A DNA stretch of 11,835 nucleotides from a bacterium UBP9_UBA1432. Its GTDB lineage: Bacteria; Vulcanimicrobiota; Xenobia; Xenobiales; Xenobiaceae. A program made the position numbers and the translations under genes. Below the pieces are notes generated by a model that worked only from the letters and a program-made list of their open reading frames with translations, searched no databases and was not told where the DNA came from. Shown here piece by piece: positions 1 to 5,446 of the stretch; within the stretch, counting starts at the first letter, position 1, and every line of letters starts with the position of its first letter. The stretch is from assembly GCA_002329445.1 (NCBI GenBank), contig DCTU01000083.1:1-11835 (forward strand), read 5' to 3'.

Positions 1-968
1 CCCTTCTGACGCCCCCGGTACCAGCCCAGGCGACTCTCGCCTCCGGGTTCGAAAGCCACCACGGGGAGGCCCAGACCTGCGGCCTGCTCGTGGGCGGTCC
101 CGGCCAGTCCGAAGGCGACGGTGCTGCGCTGAAGCACATCGGGGAAGGCCTTCTGCACCAGCATCACTGGCGGTGCGGGTCCGCGAAGTTCGGCCACGGC
201 GCCCCGCTCCCGCCCGGTGGGGACCATCGTCCAGCCCGGGCAACCTCCGCCCAGCCTCTCCAGGTCGACCGAGGGAGCCAGGCCGACCAGGGCCCGCGGC
301 GCCGAATCCATCTGCCCGGCCAGCACGGCATAGGCCTCCAGCATCCGGGGTAGAGCCGAGTAGGTTCCCTCCCGACTGCCCGGCAGGAAGGCCAGGCAAA
401 CCTCCTCCGGAGCCACGCCGAGCTCGGCTCCGGTGACCTCCAGGCCGTCCATCATGGCGTTGCCGACCCAGGCGGCCCGGACCCCACTCCGGCGCAGACT
501 CGCCGCCGTCGGCTCGTCGCGGACCAGGGCCAGGACCGTGAAGAGCCGCAGGACCAGGGCCTCCAGCGCGGAGTAGGGATGGTGGTGGTCTGACTTCGCC
601 GTCCCGATGAACACCAGCGGCCGCGCTCCGCCCAGACCCGCTACCACCACGGGCCAGAGGTCGCCCACCGCCACGAAGAGTCGATAGTTCCGCCGCTGGC
701 TGCGAAGCCAGGCGACCTGCCGCAGGACCAGTCCCGCCAGGCCGCCGGCCAGGTCGCGCAGGAGGTTCCCCAGTGCCTCGGGGATCAGGCCCCCGCTAGG
801 CATGGAACGGCGGGGACCGACCCGCCGGGCCACCCCCTCATAGGCCACCCCCTGGCCGACCAGGGGCAAGGCGTCCAGGTCCAGGCCCTTCGCCCGGCAG
901 GCCACCTCCCGGGCGATGGCATCCTCTCCAGCACCGTTGGAGACCAGCAGCACGCGCGGCGCGTTCAA
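1..968 (-). CDS. LpxB-like glycosyltransferase (TIGR03492 type, partial, 3' end off window)
   Basis: Translated by hand: 322 codons are visible and the frame is open to the window edge, so the C-terminus is missing. The start is a TTG inside the TGA of the upstream phosphoesterase gene (TTGA, 4-nt overlap), with GAGGG (975-979) 6 nt upstream, and the Rossmann strand begins at once (PRVLLVSNGAGEDAIAREV, residues 4-22). Later landmarks are VGNAMMDG, FLPGSREGTY and, near the visible end, FGLAGTAHEQAAGLGLPVVA. These match my memory of the 'lipid-A-disaccharide synthase-related' family TIGR03492, known mainly from cyanobacteria and Deinococcus. The family is GT-B fold and related to LpxB, but its substrate is unknown; an acylated sugar acceptor is inference. 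It is the third LpxB-like gene in this window and sits in the downstream transcription unit with the membrane protein and the phosphoesterase. No signal peptide is seen, so a cytoplasmic or membrane-face location is likely. Confidence 0.85.
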   Translation of the reverse strand, partial: MNAPRVLLVSNGAGEDAIAREVACRAKGLDLDALPLVGQGVAYEGVARRVGPRRSMPSGGLIPEALGNLLRDLAGGLAGLVLRQVAWLRSQRRNYRLFVAVGDLWPVVVAGLGGARPLVFIGTAKSDHHHPYSALEALVLRLFTVLALVRDEPTAASLRRSGVRAAWVGNAMMDGLEVTGAELGVAPEEVCLAFLPGSREGTYSALPRMLEAYAVLAGQMDSAPRALVGLAPSVDLERLGGGCPGWTMVPTGRERGAVAELRGPAPPVMLVQKAFPDVLQRSTVAFGLAGTAHEQAAGLGLPVVAFEPGGESRLGWYRGRQK

Positions 969-1717
969 GAGGCGCCCTCGGCGACCAGGGGTGGGCTCCC
1001 ATCGGTCGGCACCAGGCGAGACCGGATCCGGCCGGGCCCGGAACCGACCTCCAGGCAGAGCTCCCCCAGGAACCGGGCATGACTCCCGGTCTGAACGATC
1101 CAGGTCTCCCCGCAGCGCTCGGGTTGAGTGAAGAGGGTGTGGCTGTGCCCCCCGACGATCAGACGGACACCGGGCAGACGGCGGGCCAGCTCGCGGTCCA
1201 CCCGGGCCCCCAGGTGCGACAGGAGGATCACCACGTCGTTCCGCGAGGCCAGTTCTTCAGCCAGGCCTGGCAGCGTCTGGAAGGGATCCAGGAAGCGAAA
1301 TCCCGAGAGCCTCTCCCAGATGGCCAGAGGGGGATACTGGACCGGGGTCGCCCCCAGGATCCCGACGCGGATCCCCTCGACCTGAAGCTCCAGGGCGGTT
1401 TGCCAGAAGGCCGTGCCGGCACGAAGGTCCTGCAGGTTGGCGGCCAGGACCGGAAACGAGCGCTGGGCCTGGCGACGCCGATGGACACCCCGCAGGTAGT
1501 GGAACTCGCGATTGCCCATGGCCATGGCGGTGTAGCCCACCCCACTCATGCGCTCGAGAATCGGCTCGGCCAGATGAAAGAGGGTGTTGGAACCGGAAAT
1601 CGCGTCCCCGGCGTCCAGCAGGATCGAGGGGGACACGCGGTCGTGCGACTCCAGCAGGTCCAGGACCTCATGCCGACCGTGCATGTCGTTGGTGTGGTAG
1701 ACGGTCAGATGCGACAC
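965..1717 (-). CDS. UshA/5'-nucleotidase-type metallophosphoesterase, catalytic domain only
   Basis: A 250-residue protein with the binuclear-metal motifs of the calcineurin-like 5'-nucleotidase/UshA class in order: HTNDMHG (D11, H13), LLDAGD (D38), GN (N69), LLSHLG (H168) and GGHSHT (H191, H193). The nucleotide-binding C-terminal domain of UshA is absent and there is no signal peptide, so it probably acts in the cytoplasm. The GTG start at 1717 is chosen because HTNDMHG begins eight residues later and the longer reading to 1861 is only a shadow of the upstream gene; no clear ribosome binding site is seen, so coupling to the upstream stop 19 nt away is likely. The normal GNHEFD motif reads GNREFH: metal ligands are kept but the His-Asp catalytic dyad is replaced by Arg70 and His73. 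It overlaps the downstream LpxB-like gene by TTGA. The substrate is unknown; UDP-sugar or nucleotide hydrolysis is the family expectation. Confidence 0.85.
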   Translation of the reverse strand: MSHLTVYHTNDMHGRHEVLDLLESHDRVSPSILLDAGDAISGSNTLFHLAEPILERMSGVGYTAMAMGNREFHYLRGVHRRRQAQRSFPVLAANLQDLRAGTAFWQTALELQVEGIRVGILGATPVQYPPLAIWERLSGFRFLDPFQTLPGLAEELASRNDVVILLSHLGARVDRELARRLPGVRLIVGGHSHTLFTQPERCGETWIVQTGSHARFLGELCLEVGSGPGRIRSRLVPTDGSPPLVAEGAS

Positions 1718-1736
1718 GGCGCCGCGGACCGGGCTT

Positions 1737-2252
1737 TCAGAGGTCGCCCGCCCGGGCTTTGAAGGCCGCCAGCAAGACGGCCAGGAAGCCGCCAGTCCAG
1801 CCCACGCCCCCCACCAGGGTGATCCCGGTCGCCAGGCCCATCGCCAGGCCGGCTCCCCCACCCAACCAGCTCATGAACATCAGCCCGGGGCGAAGGAACA
1901 ACGAGTAGCCAAAGCTGGCCCCGACCACCAGGCCCATCAGCCCGGTCCCCAGCCCGCGCCCCAGTTCAGCCGCCTGCACGGCCACCGCCGACCCGATCCG
2001 GGTGGCCTGGACCAGGGCCGAGGCCGACTCGGCCACCGACACCGGTTGGTTGGCCCCAGCCAGGAAGGCCATCAACATGCCCGTCAGGGCGAAGCCGATC
2101 ACCGACATGCGCCGCTGAGCGCGGCGCTCTTCGGCCGGGTTGGCCGGCGTCGCAGGCGGTGGTGCGGGCGAAACGGCCTTGGGGGCCGCCGCCTCGGCGA
2201 CCGGCTGGGATTCGTCGCGGGCAGCCTTGCGGCGCTGTTTCCGGGTGCTCAT
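1737..2252 (-). CDS. Small glycine/alanine-rich membrane protein, function unknown
   Basis: A 171-residue protein I do not recognise. Residues 1-12 are strongly basic, residues 13-48 are an Ala/Pro-rich linker ending in a second basic patch (EERRAQRR), and the rest is hydrophobic, with likely membrane segments near 51-66, 101-120, 125-148 and 149-164, the last three rich in glycine. With a cytoplasmic basic N-terminal tail this looks like an inner-membrane protein, not a secreted one. The ATG is well supported: AGGAGG lies 4 nt upstream and a near-consensus promoter lies about 30 nt further up. It is the first gene of a three-gene unit followed 19 nt later by the phosphoesterase. The Gly-rich last two-thirds could form tightly packed helices, but no family or function is claimed. 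Confidence 0.75.
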   Translation of the reverse strand: MSTRKQRRKAARDESQPVAEAAAPKAVSPAPPPATPANPAEERRAQRRMSVIGFALTGMLMAFLAGANQPVSVAESASALVQATRIGSAVAVQAAELGRGLGTGLMGLVVGASFGYSLFLRPGLMFMSWLGGGAGLAMGLATGITLVGGVGWTGGFLAVLLAAFKARAGDL

Positions 2253-2256
2253 GGTT

Positions 2257-2262
2257 CCTCCT
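2257..2262 (-). promoter_or_regulatory. Shine-Dalgarno AGGAGG of the small membrane protein
   Basis: A perfect AGGAGG lies 4 nt before the ATG at 2252, and fixes this start. Confidence 0.8.
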
Positions 2263-2287
2263 GAAGGCTCCGGGGGGCCGAAAGACC

Positions 2288-2315
2288 ATTATACCCGGGA
2301 GACTCCCCGTGTCCA
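2288..2315 (-). promoter_or_regulatory. Sigma70-type promoter (TGGACA - 16 nt - TATAAT)
   Basis: On the minus strand a perfect -10 box TATAAT (2293-2288) is preceded at 16 nt by TGGACA (2315-2310), five of six matches to TTGACA. Transcription would begin near 2281, giving a leader of about 29 nt that contains the AGGAGG of the membrane-protein gene. The peptidase gene ends only 22 nt upstream of the -35 box, so this promoter makes the membrane protein, phosphoesterase and LpxB-like gene a separate unit. The spacer holds an 11-nt dyad (GGGAG-A-CTCCC, 2297-2307) that could be an operator. Confidence 0.75.
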
Positions 2316-2339
2316 GAGCCCGCCCGAAGGAGGAGGCTC
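2316..2339 (-). terminator. Hairpin at the end of the peptidase gene (terminator-like, no U-tract)
   Basis: Immediately after the peptidase stop, GAGCC (2339-2335) pairs with GGCTC (2320-2316) around an inner CC-UUCG-GG tetraloop stem with small internal mismatches. No run of T follows, so intrinsic termination is doubtful. It lies next to the -35 box and could equally be a 3'-end stability structure. Confidence 0.3.
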
Positions 2340-3582
2340 AGCTCTCGAAGAGCGAGCGGACGTATTCGAAGAGGGGCGGATTGCGCTGTTGGAGGTCCTC
2401 GCGGCTGTTCTCGGGCTTGTAGAAGTCCTGCTCGTCGCCGACGCGCCGGGTCATATACGCTTCCACGGCTTCCGCCAGGTACTCCCGCGGGTTGTCGGCC
2501 GAGCGCGGCGTGAGGAAGCGCACCTCCCCTCGACGCGCCGCCTCGAGATCCGCCGCGAAGAGCCCGTCCACGGTGGCGCGGTGCCCGGGGAGGAGGTCCT
2601 CCGCCAGATAATCCATCGCGTGGCCCAGTTCGTGGACCAGCACCCGATAGTTGCCGACCTCGTCGGCCGGTTCCTTGACGAAGGCCTCGTGGACCATGAT
2701 CAGCCGGTTGGGCCAGGAGTGGATTCCGCGGTGCTGGCGGACCTTCATGGAATCGAAGGTGGCGTAGTTGTCCCGGCTGACCTCGGAGACGGCGCGGCCG
2801 CGATGGAAGGCGTAGGGCACCATCAGGATCTCCTGGGCCGCCTGGGCCAGGTCCCCCGACACCTTCAGGAGCGGCCCGTTCAACTCCAACAGCAGATCCC
2901 GCCAGGTCGAAAACTCCTCGTCGGGGATCTGCTTGGAGCGGGCCAGGGCCTTGAGATCCACGGGTTCCCGACACACCTCCACCGAGAAGCCGATCCCCGC
3001 CTGGTCCAACCTGGGAAGGAGGTTCTCGCGGATCCGGTCGGGCAGCCAGCGGCGGGCCATGGCCGAGGCGAAATCGTCCGCCGGCGCGGAGGGGTCCAGC
3101 GACAACGCCCGGTTCTCCTCGTCGATGGCCGCTCGGGCCAGGGCCTGGGCCTGGACAACATGCCTTCGACAGCGCTCGGGCGTCATGGTCGGCAGCACAT
3201 CGGTGTCAGCCAGGCTCTGCCCTTCCTGCAGGACGGCAACCGTCAGGCCCTCGGCGTCCAGGCGCTGCAGCCACGCCAGCGGAAGGCATGCCAGATCCCG
3301 CGCGGCTCCGACCTTCAAGGAGGACGGCAGATTCCAACCGCTGACCATCCGACTGGCCAACGCCAGGCCCTCGGCGGTGGAGGCCTCCTCGTGCCGTGGC
3401 GAGCCTGCCCTGGGCCGCGACGCGGCCCCGGCCGGGCTGCCTGCCGGGGGAGGAACCAGCGCCGGGTCGGATTCCCGCAGCCCACCGGGACGGAAGACGT
3501 CCTGGGGCCCCGCTTGAGGCGCTGCCTGCAGGCGTTGGCCAGCGGGGTGCCCTGGGGCTGAACTCGTGGGTCGAATCTGCAC
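2338..3582 (-). CDS. Anthrax-lethal-factor-like (M34) zinc metallopeptidase
   Basis: A 414-residue protein, predicted to be a gluzincin protease. The zinc site is HELGHAMDY (His317, Glu318, His321), and the third ligand is probably Glu367 in REYLAEAVEAYM, the same layout as HEFGH and EFFAEAF of anthrax lethal factor. An N-terminal Ala/Pro/Arg-rich stretch (about residues 1-65) looks like an unstructured linker, and a segment with SLADTDVLP (around 125) recalls the start of ATLF domains. No signal peptide is seen, so secretion is unproven. The start is uncertain: GTG at 3582 is chosen because GAAGGGAG lies about 9 nt upstream. A TTG at 3729 would add 49 residues, but they overlap the methyltransferase gene and cross the palindrome and hairpin. 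It follows the methyltransferase by 101 nt and is last in the upstream unit. The substrate is unknown. Confidence 0.75.
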   Translation of the reverse strand: MQIRPTSSAPGHPAGQRLQAAPQAGPQDVFRPGGLRESDPALVPPPAGSPAGAASRPRAGSPRHEEASTAEGLALASRMVSGWNLPSSLKVGAARDLACLPLAWLQRLDAEGLTVAVLQEGQSLADTDVLPTMTPERCRRHVVQAQALARAAIDEENRALSLDPSAPADDFASAMARRWLPDRIRENLLPRLDQAGIGFSVEVCREPVDLKALARSKQIPDEEFSTWRDLLLELNGPLLKVSGDLAQAAQEILMVPYAFHRGRAVSEVSRDNYATFDSMKVRQHRGIHSWPNRLIMVHEAFVKEPADEVGNYRVLVHELGHAMDYLAEDLLPGHRATVDGLFAADLEAARRGEVRFLTPRSADNPREYLAEAVEAYMTRRVGDEQDFYKPENSREDLQQRNPPLFEYVRSLFES

Positions 3583-3593
3583 GGGCCGGGTCT

Positions 3594-3617
3594 CCCTTCG
3601 CCGGGCCCGGCGAAGGG
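3594..3617. repeat. 24-nt perfect palindrome over the peptidase ribosome binding site
   Basis: The 24 bases from 3594 to 3617 read identically on both strands: an arm CCCTTCGCC, a central GGGCCC, and the arm GGCGAAGGG. In mRNA it can fold into a stem of at least 9 bp. Its downstream arm on the minus strand contains AAGGG of the AAGGGAG that I assign as the ribosome binding site for the GTG at 3582, so folding would hide that site. It could act as a translational switch, a protein-binding operator or a coupling structure; which of these is inference. Confidence 0.65.
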
Positions 3618-3653
3618 GCCCAGGTCCTGGATGGAGGATTCCACGTCGGGCTG

Positions 3654-3670
3654 AAAAGTCCCCGAAGGGG
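3654..3670 (-). terminator. Short hairpin plus TTTT after the methyltransferase gene (weak terminator)
   Basis: Fourteen nt after the methyltransferase stop, CCCC pairs with GGGG around TTC (or as a three-pair C-UUCG-G stem), followed two bases later by TTTT. The position suits an intrinsic terminator, but the stem is only 3-4 bp and the T run is short, so at most partial termination is expected. Confidence 0.3.
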
Positions 3671-3683
3671 CGGAGGTTGGCAG

Positions 3684-4259
3684 CTATCGCAGACGCATCG
3701 CCAGCGAAGACCACACCAGGACCAGCCAACCGAACGTGCTGAACTCGAAGCGCCAGGAGGGGAACAGGAAGGCCCCGTGCCCCGGAGACAGACGCAGCCG
3801 GCGGGGGACCAGGGTCGGAACCCGCGAGCGATAGTCTTCATAGTCGTCCCCGAACCGAGCCACCAGGAACTCCTCCTCCACGGCGATGCAGGCCCCATAC
3901 ACGACCACCAGCGACAGGACCGCGCCCAGGAAGATCAGCAGACCGTCCCGCGGACCGTGTCCTCCCATGGCGGCCACGGTCACGCCCAGGGCGTTGAGCA
4001 CGTTGCCGAGGTACAGCGGATTGCGGACCACGCTGTAGGGCCCGGCCGTGATCAGCTCCGGGGCCACCAGGTCCTGGCTGCGGGTCGGTTGTCCGGTATA
4101 GCCCAGGGCCCACAAGCGCAGGCTCTCGCCCACCAGGGTCAGGACGAGTCCAGCCAGGAACGATTCCAGGGTGGGTCGCGCCAGGATCAGCAGCACGAGC
4201 GTCAACGGAGCGATGATCGCTCCCCTCCAACGAAAGAAAAAGGCCTTCATGCGCTTCAT
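3684..4259 (-). CDS. ICMT/PEMT-family membrane methyltransferase
   Basis: A 191-residue integral membrane protein. The family signature is in the second half: GPYSVVRNPLYLGNVL (residues about 73-88) followed by a long hydrophobic helix and EEEFLVARFGDDYEDYRSRVP, the SAM-binding region of isoprenylcysteine carboxyl methyltransferase/phospholipid N-methyltransferase-like proteins. Likely membrane segments lie near 13-31, 33-51, 82-98, 106-126 and 173-190. The ATG overlaps the upstream LpxB-like stop as ATGA, so translation is coupled; an alternative Met three codons in would remove the overlap. Bacterial members methylate lipids or small molecules, and the true acceptor cannot be read from sequence. 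Its place directly behind two LpxB-type genes suggests a lipid or lipid A-linked substrate (inference). Confidence 0.85.
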   Translation of the reverse strand: MKRMKAFFFRWRGAIIAPLTLVLLILARPTLESFLAGLVLTLVGESLRLWALGYTGQPTRSQDLVAPELITAGPYSVVRNPLYLGNVLNALGVTVAAMGGHGPRDGLLIFLGAVLSLVVVYGACIAVEEEFLVARFGDDYEDYRSRVPTLVPRRLRLSPGHGAFLFPSWRFEFSTFGWLVLVWSSLAMRLR

Positions 4260-5446
4260 GATGGGGCCACCTCCAGAATCAACTCCGCCATGCGTTCAGA
4301 CGCACCCCGCCCACCCCCCATGACGCCTTGGAGTTCCATGCCGAGCCGGCGCCTCCCTTCGGGATCCTCCAGCAATTCGACGAGAGGTCGGACCAGGACG
4401 TCGAGATCCCGCTGGACCACCACCTCCGGAACCAGGGCCCGACCCGCCAGGCGGTTGGGCTGGGCCACGAAGACCAGCCGGCGATAGGTCTTGCGACGCA
4501 AGAAGCGCTTGAGCAGGGGCAGGATGGGCAACATGTCCAGCACCCCCCCCAGGCCCCCTCGGGGGATCGGGGCCGAGGCCGACAGCCCCACCACCATCGG
4601 GCGCCCCACGCAGGCCATCTCACCGGTATTGGTCCCCGGAATCGTCAAGGCCACGTCCATCCGGGCCATGACCTCATAGGGCTTCCCCCAGAGCACTTCA
4701 ACCTCCAGGCCCCCTTCGGTCCACAACCGGTCGCCCTCCAGGCGTCCCCGGGCGGTGGGAAGCCCGAGACGCAGGGGACGCTCCAGGGCTCGAATGACAT
4801 CCTCCCGGCGGACGAAAGGGGAGACCGCCAGGAGACATTGGAGGTCGGGGACCTGCTGGCGGACCAGCTCCGCCGCGCGCAGGAAGACCGCCAGGGCGGC
4901 CCGGAGGTGAAGGCCCCGGGAGCCAGGAAACAGCCCCAGGGCGGGCCGATGGGCGACCGGGTGGAGGTCGGGCGGAACCTCCACTCCGTCCAGCACCAGG
5001 TTGCCGACCGTCCGCACGCGGGTGACCCCCTGGCGCCGCAGGGCCTGCTCGATCCCAGGGTCCAAGGCTCCCACCCGGGCAAAGCGCCTGGCCAGCCTCC
5101 CTGCCCGCACCGCGTAGGCCACGGCCGGCCAGCGCAGGGCCCGAGCCAGGAGTAGGGCGTGCCAGGGCTCGCCTCCCATGAAGACCACCACGCCCCGTCC
5201 CTCCAGGCGGGAGGCGCGATCGGGAATCCCCAGGGCCAGGCGCACGGTCTGCATCGGCCGCAGGACCTGGTCGACCCCCGGAATGCCAGCCGCCACGCGT
5301 GCCTCGGCGCCCGAGGCATAGGGGCAGGGGACCAGGGCCACCACGACGCGCAGGTCCGGCCGCTGGCGCTTGAGCTCCTTGACCGTTCCGCGGACCCAGG
5401 AATGCAACTCTCCCGGAGAGTTCGTGGTCAGGACGACCTGGTTCAA
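4256..5446 (-). CDS. LpxB-like glycosyltransferase, 'SPGEL' type
   Basis: A 396-residue protein of the GT-B/LpxB superfamily. It begins NQVVLTTNSPGELHSWV (residues 2-18), where LpxB has its SGD loop, then VALVPCPYASGAEA (about 36-49), VVVFMGGEPWHALL (86-99), VGNLVLDG (147-154), LGLFPGSRGLHL (170-181), and near residue 290 IPGTNTGEMACVGRPMVV, the counterpart of the LpxB sugar-nucleotide loop. These motifs resemble, from memory, a conserved LpxB-like protein of cyanobacteria annotated loosely as lipid-A-disaccharide synthase. The start is the TTG at 5446 inside the lpxB stop (TTGA overlap), because the beta-strand starts right there; the 110 additional residues of the longer open frame are a low-complexity shadow of lpxB. 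Activity is unknown: a second disaccharide-forming or lipid glycosylation step is possible. Confidence 0.85.
   Translation of the reverse strand: MNQVVLTTNSPGELHSWVRGTVKELKRQRPDLRVVVALVPCPYASGAEARVAAGIPGVDQVLRPMQTVRLALGIPDRASRLEGRGVVVFMGGEPWHALLLARALRWPAVAYAVRAGRLARRFARVGALDPGIEQALRRQGVTRVRTVGNLVLDGVEVPPDLHPVAHRPALGLFPGSRGLHLRAALAVFLRAAELVRQQVPDLQCLLAVSPFVRREDVIRALERPLRLGLPTARGRLEGDRLWTEGGLEVEVLWGKPYEVMARMDVALTIPGTNTGEMACVGRPMVVGLSASAPIPRGGLGGVLDMLPILPLLKRFLRRKTYRRLVFVAQPNRLAGRALVPEVVVQRDLDVLVRPLVELLEDPEGRRRLGMELQGVMGGGRGASERMAELILEVAPS

Noticed and set aside
2140..3561. Long plus-strand open frames (for example 2140-3561, 3396-4487, 5467-6891, 7391-8725)
   Set aside because: They are antisense to genes with clear catalytic motifs, are rich in Arg/Gly/Gln/His as expected of GC-rich shadows, and show no family motifs.
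3315..3644. Minus-strand frame 3315-3644 (MESSIQDLGPFAGPG...) as a separate small gene or the true peptidase N-terminus
   Set aside because: After the first 15 residues it becomes Arg/Pro-rich shadow, and it overlaps the peptidase frame and the palindrome. A frameshift linking it to the peptidase cannot be excluded, but nothing positive supports it.
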